Of a stretch of DNA of 64,000 nucleotides, positions 1 through 8,356 are shown piece after piece; positions within the stretch are counted from its first letter, which is position 1, and each line of letters starts with the position of its first letter. The stretch is from CAJXWH01 sp964343365. Lineage in GTDB: Bacteria; Pseudomonadota; Gammaproteobacteria; Arenicellales; UBA868. Position numbers and translations under genes: made by a program. The notes under the pieces are model-generated. The model was not told the DNA's origin. It searched no databases and was given only the letters and a program-made list of their open reading frames with translations. Location of the stretch: assembly GCA_964343365.1 (NCBI GenBank), contig CAYFJI010000002.1, positions 24,002 to 88,001 on the forward strand, read 5' to 3'.

Positions 1-1405
1 TGCCATCTTTGTATACATGAATTAAGGCTCCTGCTTGATTCAACATCGTATTCGTAAATGAAATGCCAAACTTTACAGGTGTCAGTGCTAGACCATGTCT
101 AATGTAGGGATTATCAAGATTAATTTCTTGTACATTTTTTCTACGATCTCGATAATTGCTACTGATCTCTAGTTCATCTACAAGTTCATGGAGTACAAAA
201 TCTTTGACTCGCATTGAGTATGGGGTTTCATTTCGATCGATTTTTCCGTAGAAGTTTAGCTTGCGGACATCTAGTGGATCCTTACCAAGTTTGTGAGCAA
301 TATTTTGTATTATTTGTTCTGCGATAAGCATTCCTTGTGGTCCACCGAAGCCTCTAAAAGCAGTGTTTGATACGGTGTTTGTGCGACACCGGTCTGAACG
401 GATACGAGTACAGGGATAAAAGTAAGCGTTATCCGCGTGAAACATGGCTCTATCATTGACCGGATCAGAAAGATCTTTTGAGTAACCGCAGCGAGATACC
501 ATATGAATATCGGTTGCTAGAATTCTGCCGTGTTCATCAAATCCAACCGCCCAACTAGACTTAAAGTCATGACGTTTTCCAGTCATCCTCATATCATCGT
601 CTCGATCTAGTCGGCACTTCACGGCTCTACCAGTTTTTTTAGCGGCAAGAGCGGCAAGAGCCGCCCATTGTGCTGCCTGTGACTCTTTGCCTCCAAAGCC
701 GCCACCCATACGTCTAACTTCCACCGTAATAAATCGATCAGTTAACCCTAATATATTGGCTACCGTATGTTGTACTTCGGTTGGATGCTGTGTTGAGCAG
801 TAAATGTGTATTTCTTCACTTTCACTCGGTATAGCCAAAGAAATCTGACCTTCAAGGTAAAAGTGGTCTTGACCTCCAGTTTCTGTAACACCTTCTATTT
901 GATGTGGGGCAGAGTGAAGTCTTGTACGCCAGTCACCTTTTTCCATTACCTTTTGCTTGCTAATATAGGATTCTTGTGTCAATGCTTTATCAATAGTTAA
1001 GATTGAATCTTTTTCATCGACTTTTATTATGCCTAGTCTAGCTGCCGAACGCGCCTCCTGATGACTTTCAGCGATCACTGCAAAAACAGGCTGCGAGTGA
1101 AAAAAAATTTCATCTTTAGCAAGCAGTACATCATCACCGCATCCTGTTGGACTGATATCATTTCTTCCTAGGATATCACTAGCAATCAAAGTTTCAACAA
1201 CACCAGGGGAATTAACAACATTTGTTAAGTCGATTTTCTTTATGGAGCCACATGTATGAGATGCAAAACCAACCGCAAGATGAAGGGTGCCAACTGGTTC
1301 TACAATGTCATCTACATAAAGAGCTTCACCGGTAGTGTGTTTTAATGCGCTGTCATGAGGCAGAGCCGCTCCAATGACAGTTTCAATAGTATTGTTTTTA
1401 CTCAT
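1..1405 (-). CDS. xdhB: Xanthine dehydrogenase molybdenum-binding subunit (partial, N-terminal part)
   Basis: This is the large subunit of a two-subunit xanthine dehydrogenase, which oxidises hypoxanthine and xanthine to urate at a molybdopterin centre in the cytoplasm. The minus-strand frame opens with ATG at 1405 and stays open to the window edge, giving 468 residues of a family usually near 780, so it is cut by the window and not broken. Visible family motifs are MGGGFGGKE (molybdenum cofactor domain), AFRGFGGPQG (near bases 333-358) and LNQAGALIHVYKDG at the edge. It follows xdhA by 28 bp in the same direction, so they should be co-transcribed. The missing C-terminal part should carry the remaining cofactor ligands and the catalytic glutamate. 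Confidence 0.95.
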   Translation of the reverse strand, partial: MSKNNTIETVIGAALPHDSALKHTTGEALYVDDIVEPVGTLHLAVGFASHTCGSIKKIDLTNVVNSPGVVETLIASDILGRNDISPTGCGDDVLLAKDEIFFHSQPVFAVIAESHQEARSAARLGIIKVDEKDSILTIDKALTQESYISKQKVMEKGDWRTRLHSAPHQIEGVTETGGQDHFYLEGQISLAIPSESEEIHIYCSTQHPTEVQHTVANILGLTDRFITVEVRRMGGGFGGKESQAAQWAALAALAAKKTGRAVKCRLDRDDDMRMTGKRHDFKSSWAVGFDEHGRILATDIHMVSRCGYSKDLSDPVNDRAMFHADNAYFYPCTRIRSDRCRTNTVSNTAFRGFGGPQGMLIAEQIIQNIAHKLGKDPLDVRKLNFYGKIDRNETPYSMRVKDFVLHELVDELEISSNYRDRRKNVQEINLDNPYIRHGLALTPVKFGISFTNTMLNQAGALIHVYKDG

Positions 1406-1433
1406 TTTTAGGGTTATTTTTCACCAGGGATTT

Positions 1434-2912
1434 TTAATCCATACCTCTAAATAAATCTGGAAATTTTTTTCTTTGAAGTGATAATACGAATTTTTCTAGA
1501 AGGTTTTTCGACACATTTAACCGATATTCCTTTCCAGCACGCATATCTGTGATAGGTGAAAAATCCTCATGCAAAATGTCCTGCGCTTTTTTTAAACATA
1601 TTTCATTAACTTTTGTTCCTACTAATTTTTTCTCACACTTTGATGCTCGTTTCGGAGTACCGGCCATGCCACCAAAACAGATATGAATTTCACTAATAAC
1701 CTCATTATCAATGACGGCAGAAAAAGCCCCCAGAACTGCGCTAATATCTTGATCAAATCTTTTGGATATTTTCCAACAGTAAAATTGACGTTTACTTATT
1801 ATGGGAATAGTAACTGATTGAATATATTCACCCCTTTCAAGATTTTGTTGATTGTATTCGATAAAGAATTTCTCGAGAGGGATGTCGCGCACACCAAATA
1901 TTCCTGCAATACGGAGGGTCGATCCTAATGCTATTAAGGCAGGAGAAAGATCTCCAATGGGTGAACCATTAGCAATATTTCCACAGACGGTTGCTTGCGA
2001 GCGAATCTGCTTGGATCCAAATCTGCGTAGAAGACGATTTAAATCGGGCGCTATCTCGACAAGCCTTTCTTTAGCTTCATGCAAAGAAACACAGCCCCCA
2101 ATTTCAAGTGAGTCTTGTTTACGGGTAATCCGCTGTAGTTCTTCCACTTGGCCCAAATATATGACGTCTCGCAGCTTTCGACCCAGTTTAGTGACCCATA
2201 GACCAATGTCAGTAGCACCTGCGAGTATTGTTGCATTTGGATATTGTGCCAGGAGATTGTTTAAATTATTTTCCGATCGGGGTGCGGCGAACACGCCACT
2301 GTTTGTATGGCATAGAACAGCTGTTTTCTCCTGTTGCCACTTTAATAAGGTGGATGTCGCATAACTTGCTTGCTTATGCCAGGATTTTGGTAACGGCAAT
2401 CTACAAGTTGTTTGAGCGGTATCTATTATCGGGCCGTATCCTGTGCATCGGCATAAATTGCCAGCTAAATGTTCATTGATTGTGGAGCGATCAATAGTGT
2501 TTGGAAGAGGATTTTTGGTGTTTATGAGCCACTGAAGGCCTACAAGAGAAATTACAAAACCTGGGGTGCAGAATCCACATTGAGAACCATTTTTTGTAGC
2601 CATCCAATTTGGCACCTGAGAAATCGGTTTGCTAGTAGCAATATGTTCGACTGTAAGTATTTGTTTCCCATCTAACATGCCTAAGAGAATAATGCATGCA
2701 TTTGCCGAACGATATTGTAATTTATTTGAAACCAGTTCTCCGATCAGCACTGTGCAGGCTCCACAGTCGCCCTCAGCACAGCCTTCCTTAGTGCCAGTTA
2801 AACGTTGGTGATAGCGTAGATAATCTAAAAGTGTTGTGTTTGGATCTCCTAGCTCAACATCTTTTGGTTCAGAACCTAGGAGAATACGAATTCTTTCTCT
2901 AGAAATTTCCAT
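1434..2912 (-). CDS. xdhA: Xanthine dehydrogenase small subunit (2Fe-2S and FAD domains)
   Basis: This subunit passes electrons from the molybdenum centre through two [2Fe-2S] clusters to FAD and then NAD+. The 492-residue protein has a plant-type ferredoxin domain with GCAEGDCGACT near residues 44-54, a second cluster domain with CGFCTPGF near 112 and NLCRCTGY near 152, a FAD-binding domain from about 205 to 375 (ILAGATDIGLWVT, ATVCGNIANGSPIGD), and a CO-dehydrogenase-flavoprotein-like C-terminus. Length and order match bacterial XdhA. It lies between uraH (27 bp upstream) and xdhB, giving a leftward uraH-xdhA-xdhB unit for purine oxidation. Confidence 0.95.
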   Translation of the reverse strand: MEISRERIRILLGSEPKDVELGDPNTTLLDYLRYHQRLTGTKEGCAEGDCGACTVLIGELVSNKLQYRSANACIILLGMLDGKQILTVEHIATSKPISQVPNWMATKNGSQCGFCTPGFVISLVGLQWLINTKNPLPNTIDRSTINEHLAGNLCRCTGYGPIIDTAQTTCRLPLPKSWHKQASYATSTLLKWQQEKTAVLCHTNSGVFAAPRSENNLNNLLAQYPNATILAGATDIGLWVTKLGRKLRDVIYLGQVEELQRITRKQDSLEIGGCVSLHEAKERLVEIAPDLNRLLRRFGSKQIRSQATVCGNIANGSPIGDLSPALIALGSTLRIAGIFGVRDIPLEKFFIEYNQQNLERGEYIQSVTIPIISKRQFYCWKISKRFDQDISAVLGAFSAVIDNEVISEIHICFGGMAGTPKRASKCEKKLVGTKVNEICLKKAQDILHEDFSPITDMRAGKEYRLNVSKNLLEKFVLSLQRKKFPDLFRGMD

Positions 2913-2939
2913 TTAATTCATTTTCGAATTATGAGGTAA

Positions 2940-3290
2940 TTAGCTGCCTCGGTATGTGCTATATCCATAGGGCGAAATCAGCAGGGGTACATGATAACGT
3001 TGGTTACTGTCAGCTATCCCAAAGCGTAGCACTACTTGATCTAGAAACGGTAGCGCTGGTAAATCAACCCCTTGGAAGCGGAAGTAGTCGGCAGCCATAA
3101 ATATTAGTTCATAAGTGCCAGCAATGAGTTTCTCGCCCTCGAGGATTGGACAATTATTTCGCCCATCGCGGTTTGTTTTACCTGATGCTATTTTAATTCG
3201 CTCCGGATTGATTTGGTATAGATCCCAAGCTATCCCGACCGCAGGTATGCCAGCTGAGGTGTCTAAAACATGAGTAGTAAGTTGTCCCAA
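2940..3290 (-). CDS. uraH: 5-hydroxyisourate hydrolase (transthyretin-like)
   Basis: HIU hydrolase opens the ring of 5-hydroxyisourate, the product of urate oxidase, to give OHCU. The 116-residue protein has the family N-terminal signature LTTHVLDTSAGIPAVG with its active-site histidine, an internal TNRDGR arginine motif, and the diagnostic C-terminal tetrapeptide YRGS. Length matches the family. It is the first gene of the leftward unit with xdhA and xdhB, while the enzyme of the next step, uraD, lies in the divergent rightward unit. No urate oxidase (PucL, HpxO or PuuD type) is visible, so that gene must lie elsewhere or beyond the left edge. Confidence 0.95.
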   Translation of the reverse strand: MGQLTTHVLDTSAGIPAVGIAWDLYQINPERIKIASGKTNRDGRNNCPILEGEKLIAGTYELIFMAADYFRFQGVDLPALPFLDQVVLRFGIADSNQRYHVPLLISPYGYSTYRGS

Positions 3291-3304
3291 TTAGCTACCC
3301 CCTT

Positions 3305-3330
3305 AATTGTTAGTTTTCGTTTACAATTTA
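3305..3330. promoter_or_regulatory. Inverted repeat upstream of uraH, possible operator
   Basis: AATTGT (3305-3310) and ACAATT (3323-3328) form a six-base inverted repeat with a 12-base spacer, extended by near-matching flanks, 15-40 bp upstream of the uraH start. Position and symmetry suit a regulator of the uraH-xdhAB unit, but no regulator gene is adjacent and AT-rich DNA produces such repeats by chance. Weak support. Confidence 0.25.
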
Positions 3331-3346
3331 GATATTTATTTTGGCG

Positions 3347-3372
3347 AAAAAAAAGGAACCGTTGCGGCTCCT
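3347..3372 (-). terminator. Rho-independent terminator, leftward, upstream of uraH
   Basis: Read on the minus strand, AGGAGCCG-CAA-CGGTTCCT forms an 8-bp stem with one G-U wobble and a three-base loop, followed by eight T. It points toward uraH but lies 57 bp before its start, so it would end leftward transcripts arriving from the puuE side or attenuate a long uraH leader. Its stem is almost the same as that of the terminator after uraD. Confidence 0.65.
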
Positions 3373-3431
3373 ATCACTTTACGACTTGGTGAATTATTTC
3401 CATTCTAAGCACTTAATCATACAGACCATGC

Positions 3432-3451
3432 AAGTTAAGTTCAACTAACTT
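3432..3451. promoter_or_regulatory. Palindromic element in the uraH-puuE divergent region
   Basis: AAGTTA-N8-TAACTT is a perfect six-base inverted repeat about 80 bp upstream of puuE, in the 239-bp divergent region where promoters for both ureide units are expected. It may bind a regulator that senses a purine intermediate. That role is inferred only from symmetry and location. Confidence 0.25.
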
Positions 3452-3529
3452 ATATTCCTTATTAATCAATCAGATAAAACGATTAGAAGGTTTTTTATTA
3501 TTACAACTTGAGCATTTATATAGATCATA

Positions 3530-4441
3530 ATGATTGATAATCGATCGTATCCTCGTGACTTGAAAGGCTATGGATTAAACCCACCCAAAGTAAGTTGGCC
3601 TGGTGGTGCTCGCGTGGCAGTTCAATTCGTTCTTAATTATGAAGAGGGTGCTGAAAGTAGCATACTCCATGGAGATGCCGTATCTGAAGCTTTTCTTTCA
3701 GAAATTATTGGCGCTGTTCCATGGCTCGGAAAGCGACATATGAGCATGGAATCACTTTACGAGTACGGTTCTAGGGTTGGTTTCTGGCGTATCTTGAGAC
3801 TCTTTCAAAAAAAGAATGTTCCGATCACTCTTTTTGCTGTTGCGATGGCTTTAGAACGTAATCCAGCGGTAGTAGATGCTGTGCTTAAAGAGGGACATGA
3901 GATTTGTTCCCATGGTTATCGTTGGATTGACTATCGTGATGTGCCACTTGATATTGAACAGTCTCATATAAATAAAGCGATTGAGATTATAAAGACATTG
4001 ACAGGAGAGCGACCATTAGGATGGTATACTGGTAGGAATAGTGAAAATACAAGAAAACTAATTGTTGAGGAGGGAGGATTTTTGTATGACTCAGATGCGT
4101 ATAATGATGATTTGCCATATTGGCTTCGCATTGAGGATAAGGATCATCTAGTAATCCCTTATACTCTTGACACAAACGACATGCGTTTTGTGATGCCCCA
4201 AGGCTTCAATTCCAGCGATCAGTTTTTTGTTTATTTAAGGGATAGCTTCGATCTACTGTACAGAGAAGGATTAGAAATGCCTAAAATTATGTCCATAGGA
4301 CTGCATTGCCGACTCATAGGGCGACCTGGTCGAATTCGAGCTCTTGAACGTTTCATAGATTATGTGCAAAAGCACGATAAGGTTTGGTTGTGCCGTAGGT
4401 TGGATATTGCGCGTCACTGGTATCAGCATCATTCGCCCTAG
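3530..4441 (+). CDS. puuE: Allantoinase of the polysaccharide-deacetylase family
   Basis: PuuE hydrolyses allantoin to allantoate and is unrelated to the metallo-dependent AllB allantoinase. The 303-residue protein has the NodB/polysaccharide-deacetylase fold with the PuuE signatures FVLNYEEGAESSI (near 37-49), GSRVGFWRILRLF and EICSHGYRWIDY (near 124-135), typical of cytoplasmic PuuE proteins and not of secreted chitin deacetylases. Length matches the roughly 300-residue family, and there is no signal peptide. It leads the rightward ureide unit, with uraD about 60 bp downstream. Carbohydrate deacetylation is the only alternative, and the genomic context makes it unlikely. Confidence 0.93.
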   Translation: MIDNRSYPRDLKGYGLNPPKVSWPGGARVAVQFVLNYEEGAESSILHGDAVSEAFLSEIIGAVPWLGKRHMSMESLYEYGSRVGFWRILRLFQKKNVPITLFAVAMALERNPAVVDAVLKEGHEICSHGYRWIDYRDVPLDIEQSHINKAIEIIKTLTGERPLGWYTGRNSENTRKLIVEEGGFLYDSDAYNDDLPYWLRIEDKDHLVIPYTLDTNDMRFVMPQGFNSSDQFFVYLRDSFDLLYREGLEMPKIMSIGLHCRLIGRPGRIRALERFIDYVQKHDKVWLCRRLDIARHWYQHHSP

Positions 4442-4500
4442 CCAGCTTAGTTTATTGGCTTAGGCTTTTTATAGTGGAAAGCGATCAGTCACTTTTAGAA

Positions 4501-5031
4501 ATGACTCCAAATCAGATGAATCGCGAGAATTTTGTTTCAACTTTTAGCCATATTTATGAAGATTCGCCTTGGATCGTAATGCAGGCTTGGAATATTGGTT
4601 TGACTCCGCAACATAATACCTTATTAGGTCTTTTTAAAGCGTTTGTAGAGGTGGTCGAAACTGCAGGCGTTGAGCCTCAGATACGTTTACTTCGAGCACA
4701 CCCCGAATTAGCTCGACGAATCGGAAAAAATACGACATTAACAAAGGCATCTAGGGACGAGCAAGAACTTGCTGGGCTCAATAATTGTAGTGAGGAAGAA
4801 TTCAATGAATTTCGAAGTCTTAATCATCTATACAAAGAAAGATTCAGATTTCCATTCATTTTGGCTGTTGGTGGGCTACATCGCAACGAAATATTAGAAA
4901 TCTTTAGGAAACGTATAAATAACGATTCGGAATATGAACTGAAGGAGGCGCTAAAGCAAGTCCATCAAATCGCCTATTTGCGCTTATGTGATATTAAATT
5001 GGTTGGAAAAATTAAGTTTTATGATGAATAA
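4501..5031 (+). CDS. uraD: 2-oxo-4-hydroxy-4-carboxy-5-ureidoimidazoline (OHCU) decarboxylase
   Basis: UraD decarboxylates OHCU to S-allantoin, the step between UraH and PuuE. The family motifs are LLRAHPELARRIG with the catalytic histidine, the S-x3-EQ-x2-AGLN segment (SRDEQELAGLN) and FRFPFILAV. From ATG 4501 it is 176 residues, close to the family norm, and the family N-terminus (MTP-x-MNRENFV, then EDSPWIVMQAW) aligns there. A GTG at 4474 would add nine residues. Neither start has a convincing ribosome-binding site. It ends the puuE-uraD pair, and a strong terminator follows 75 bp later. Confidence 0.93.
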   Translation: MTPNQMNRENFVSTFSHIYEDSPWIVMQAWNIGLTPQHNTLLGLFKAFVEVVETAGVEPQIRLLRAHPELARRIGKNTTLTKASRDEQELAGLNNCSEEEFNEFRSLNHLYKERFRFPFILAVGGLHRNEILEIFRKRINNDSEYELKEALKQVHQIAYLRLCDIKLVGKIKFYDE

Positions 5032-5105
5032 AGTTTGCCTCGGATAGTATTGATCTGTATGATTACACTCCTGAGATGAAGAAATTTACTAGGTCGTAAC
5101 GCGAT

Positions 5106-5131
5106 AGGAACCGAACCGGTTCCTTTTTTTT
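5106..5131 (+). terminator. Rho-independent terminator after puuE-uraD
   Basis: AGGAACCG-AAC-CGGTTCCT is a perfect 8-bp stem with a three-base loop followed by eight T, 75 bp after the uraD stop. It separates puuE-uraD from the carbamoyltransferase gene, so the genes after 5263 probably have their own promoter in the 130 bp that follow. Confidence 0.85.
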
Positions 5132-5262
5132 GTCCCAAGCTCAGTAACTCTATTGTTCAGAAAAAATTATTGCGCTCGGATGTGTTGCGTTTCTTTAAAT
5201 ATTGATTTTCTGTAATGTAGAGTATGAATCGGAAAGAATTAGTCAATAGAGGAAATAGATCA

Positions 5263-6294
5263 ATGGCTTTAATATCTGGATTTGCCCCAAAAGACATTTT
5301 TAAACAAGTTGAACGAACCGCAATTAAAGGTCGTCATTTAACATTCATTGACGATTTAACTTCTAAAGAGCTCGAGAATTTATTCATCACTGCTGAAATG
5401 TTAGAGCCTTTTTGGCGAAGTGGTGTGACCCTGCTAAATGGTAAAATTCTATGTACACTATTCTTTCAGCCTAGCACTCGTACTAGGTTCAGTCATGAGA
5501 CCGCAATGATTCGGTTAGGTGGATCTATTCTTACCGAATCAAATCCCTTAATTAGTTCTTCAGCAGCCAAGAACGAGTCACTACATGACTCTATAAGGGT
5601 GATTTCACAGTATGCAGATGTGCTTGTTTTGCGCCATCCAGATCATGATAGAGTTATATCGGATATTGAGAAATTAAATAGTAATGCGATACCAATAATC
5701 AGTGGCGGCTACGGAAATGTTACACACCCGACTCAAGGGCTGCTTGATATGTATACTGCTTGGCGTGCCTTGGGAAATGATTTTCATGAAATGACAGTCA
5801 TGATAGCGACACCAGATCTCTCAAGAGCACGTTCGGGCCAATCATTTGCTTTAGGTTTGGCACGGATGGGCGCAAGAATTGTTTACTCTGGAACCGAGGG
5901 CTTGCGCACCCCAGATGTGATTCGATCAAAATTAGATGAACTGGGAGCAAATTATACAGAATACAATGATCTAAGCAAAAAGCAGCAAGAACAATTGATT
6001 TTAGATGAAAAGGTTGATCTTTTGTATTTGCCTGGTTGTTCAGTCAAGAAAGGTGAAGCAGGCAGAGACGATTTTATAAAAAAAATGGAAGAGTACTACT
6101 TTACTGTTGATGGCTTAGATCGAATAAGAGAAAAGAGTGGGAAGTCAGTCGGTGTTATGCATTCATTACCACGAAACGAGGGTGAATTCGATTTTAAAAT
6201 AGATGATACGGAGTATGAACTCTATTTCAAACAAATAAGTTTCTCAGTGCCTCTTCGTATGTCCCTTCTTCTTAATGTGGTAGGCGTATCCTGA
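5263..6294 (+). CDS. Aspartate/ornithine carbamoyltransferase-family protein, substrate unknown
   Basis: Carbamoyltransferases of this fold move a carbamoyl group between carbamoyl phosphate and an amino compound. Carbamoyl-phosphate motifs are intact: QPSTRTRFSHE, the 80s-loop lysine in SAAKNESLHDS, RHPDHD, HPTQGLLD, an arginine in DLSRARSGQS aligning with E. coli PyrB Arg167, and HSLPR (HPLPR in PyrB). The 230s loop that holds aspartate in PyrB (RVQ) is replaced by YLPGCSVKKGEAG, so aspartate is probably not the substrate. ATG 5263 is preferred because GAGGAAA precedes it at good spacing; ATG 5224 would add 13 residues. Context with xdh, pucG and carbamate kinase suggests a ureide transcarbamoylase, compare YgeW of the E. 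coli xdh region. A housekeeping PyrB is unlikely. Confidence 0.8.
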   Translation: MALISGFAPKDIFKQVERTAIKGRHLTFIDDLTSKELENLFITAEMLEPFWRSGVTLLNGKILCTLFFQPSTRTRFSHETAMIRLGGSILTESNPLISSSAAKNESLHDSIRVISQYADVLVLRHPDHDRVISDIEKLNSNAIPIISGGYGNVTHPTQGLLDMYTAWRALGNDFHEMTVMIATPDLSRARSGQSFALGLARMGARIVYSGTEGLRTPDVIRSKLDELGANYTEYNDLSKKQQEQLILDEKVDLLYLPGCSVKKGEAGRDDFIKKMEEYYFTVDGLDRIREKSGKSVGVMHSLPRNEGEFDFKIDDTEYELYFKQISFSVPLRMSLLLNVVGVS

Positions 6295-6312
6295 CCAAAA
6301 GATTTTCGACTA

Positions 6313-7326
6313 ATGACAAATAAAAGCAAGAAAAAGATTGTTATTATTGGTACGGGAGGCACGATTGCAGGTCGCGCAAACACAAGTAGCGACCTTGCAT
6401 ATAATGCCGCGGAACTAAATGTAGATGAATTAGCTCTATCAGTGCCCGGACTCGATGAATTAGCTGATATCGTTTTGTGTGATCTTTTTTCTCTAAATTC
6501 AAAGGATATGAGTCCCATAGAGTGGCTGAAATTAGCCTTAACTGTGAAGGGATATGCGGAAGATCCTAATATTTCTGGTATTGTGGTGACTCATGGGACA
6601 GATACCCTAGAAGAAGCAGCTTTATTCTTGGAACTAACTTTGAATACCAAAAAACCAGTTGTAATGACGGGCAGTATGCGCGCCTCAACCGCACTTAGTG
6701 CGGATGGCCCCTCAAACATTTACCAGGCAGTTCAGGTTAGCACAGAAGCGAGTGCGTCAGAAAGGGGAGTTTTAGTGGTATTCAATGGTGAGATTTACGC
6801 AGGTTGGCGAATCACTAAAGCACATTCTCTTAATACCGGGGCCTTCGGGAGCGTTATCTCACCTGGCTACTTGATTGGAACTGTATATACTGGTCATACT
6901 AGTTTTTTTGTTCCCAAAGGTTTTGTCTGGTACCGGGGTTTCTTTAGTACGGTTTTAACTAATTCTTTGAAGTTACCTGATGTAGCAATACATTACGTTA
7001 CTGCAGGGGGTAGTGCCAATATTTTGCCTGAGTTTCAGGCCAATTCTTTTAACGGTTTAGTTGTAGCAGCATTTGGTAGTGGTGAAATTCCTGAAATACT
7101 TATACCTAAGCTAATACAGCTTGCGGCTCAAGGGATACCGATTGTCGTTTCCTCTCGAGTACAAAGCGTAGTTGTTTTGCCAGAAACTATGACTCTGAAA
7201 GAGAGTGAGACTATTATAGCGTCTAGACATTTTAATCCACAGAAGTCAGCTTTATTGCTATCATTAATTTTAGCAACCGAAAATAGTCCCGCGGATATTT
7301 TTTTTCGCATAGATCTTATGGAATAG
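6313..7326 (+). CDS. Asparaginase-family amidohydrolase in the ureide operon
   Basis: Type I/II asparaginases hydrolyse a terminal amide to acid and ammonia using two catalytic threonines. The 337-residue protein has the first-threonine motif GTGGTIAGR near residue 13, HGTDTLEEAA with the second Thr-Asp pair near 95, VVMTGSMR-x-S-x4-SADGP, and the catalytic lysine in WRITKAHS. There is no signal peptide, so it acts in the cytoplasm. Where E. coli AnsB has Ser58-Gln59, which contact the substrate alpha-carboxylate and amino group, this protein has Ser-Lys (NSKDM). It lies between a transcarbamoylase and carbamate kinase. It may deamidate a ureide product such as oxamate, which is inference; ordinary asparaginase remains possible. 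Confidence 0.82.
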   Translation: MTNKSKKKIVIIGTGGTIAGRANTSSDLAYNAAELNVDELALSVPGLDELADIVLCDLFSLNSKDMSPIEWLKLALTVKGYAEDPNISGIVVTHGTDTLEEAALFLELTLNTKKPVVMTGSMRASTALSADGPSNIYQAVQVSTEASASERGVLVVFNGEIYAGWRITKAHSLNTGAFGSVISPGYLIGTVYTGHTSFFVPKGFVWYRGFFSTVLTNSLKLPDVAIHYVTAGGSANILPEFQANSFNGLVVAAFGSGEIPEILIPKLIQLAAQGIPIVVSSRVQSVVVLPETMTLKESETIIASRHFNPQKSALLLSLILATENSPADIFFRIDLME

Positions 7327-7330
7327 GTTA

Positions 7331-8305
7331 ATGATCCAGTCTTACCTGCTTTCTGATTTGCCTTCACGATTACTTATTGCCGTTGGAGGTAATGCTATTC
7401 ACCCACCTGGCATCACTGGAACATCCGAAGAACAAATGACTGTTGCAGCTGATGCGGCTAAGATTTTATTACCCATACTGCAACTTGAAAAAGAGCTGAT
7501 CATAACTCATGGTAATGGTCCTGGCGTTGGCAAAACGATATTACGTCAAATTCTAGCTCGTCATCGCGTTACGCCAATGTCTCTAGATATTTGTGTTGCA
7601 AATACACAGGGTGTGACAGCCTATCTTCTGATGCAGGCTTTTGAAAATGCTCTCAGGCAGGTTGGAAATAGTCGTCATGCGATTGGATTGGTTACCCAGG
7701 TTGAAGTAGATCCAGAGGACAAAGCGTTTCAGAATCCAACCAAACCAGTAGGCTATTTTTATACTAAGGAAGAGGCAAGAAGCCTAGAATCAGAGTTAGG
7801 TTGGACGCTCATCGAGGATGCTGGTAGAGGATGGCGGCAAGTAGTGCCGTCCCCTGAGCCTCGGCACGTTTGCGATATCTCGCTAATTGATGCATTAGCC
7901 GGACGAGGGACTATAGTCATCGCTGGTGGCGGTGGCGGGATTCCGGTAGTGAGAGATAAATTGGGGGTACGGCGTGGTATTGAAGCTGTGATAGACAAAG
8001 ATCTCACATCACAGCATATGGCGACTATTCTAGGTATTGAACATATGATGATTTTAACAGGTGTGAGAAAAGTAGCATTGAATTTTGGTACAAATACAGA
8101 AGAAGAATTAAATAGAGTGCCAGTTTCAGAAATGAAAGGTTATCACGCGGAGGGTCATTTTGCGGAAGGTAGTATGGGACCGAAAGTGGAAGCCGCTATT
8201 CGTTTTGTGGAACGCGGAGGTAAGCGTGCAGTTATTGCTCACCTTGAGGAAGCGTTGCCTGCGCTGATGGGAGAAGCAGGAACTCAAATTGTGGCAGATA
8301 CTTAA
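7331..8305 (+). CDS. arcC: Carbamate kinase
   Basis: Carbamate kinase transfers phosphate from carbamoyl phosphate to ADP, giving ATP, CO2 and ammonia. The 324-residue sequence has the amino-acid-kinase motifs AVGGNAIHPPG near the N-terminus, ITHGNGPGVG, VIAGGGGGIPVV and the C-terminal EGSMGPKVEAAIRF. Length is normal. It starts 4 bp after the asparaginase-like gene and sits upstream of the all genes, matching E. coli allK (ybcF), which serves the oxamate carbamoyltransferase pathway. No arginine deiminase or catabolic ornithine transcarbamoylase is present, so the carbamoyl phosphate most likely comes from oxalurate. Confidence 0.93.
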   Translation: MIQSYLLSDLPSRLLIAVGGNAIHPPGITGTSEEQMTVAADAAKILLPILQLEKELIITHGNGPGVGKTILRQILARHRVTPMSLDICVANTQGVTAYLLMQAFENALRQVGNSRHAIGLVTQVEVDPEDKAFQNPTKPVGYFYTKEEARSLESELGWTLIEDAGRGWRQVVPSPEPRHVCDISLIDALAGRGTIVIAGGGGGIPVVRDKLGVRRGIEAVIDKDLTSQHMATILGIEHMMILTGVRKVALNFGTNTEEELNRVPVSEMKGYHAEGHFAEGSMGPKVEAAIRFVERGGKRAVIAHLEEALPALMGEAGTQIVADT

Positions 8306-8356
8306 AAATCTGTTTGTGCATTAAACCAGGATATCAAAAGGAGACGTACGAGACTT

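Noticed and set aside
806..1000. 64-residue plus-strand frame
   Set aside because: It lies antisense inside xdhB, whose protein matches the family throughout; no family resemblance of its own.
1..1405. xdhB as a pseudogene
   Set aside because: The frame is open to the window edge and matches the family; it is only cut by the window.
1852..2364. 170-residue plus-strand frame
   Set aside because: Antisense shadow of the xdhA FAD domain, with Ser/Arg/Pro-rich composition typical of a complementary frame.
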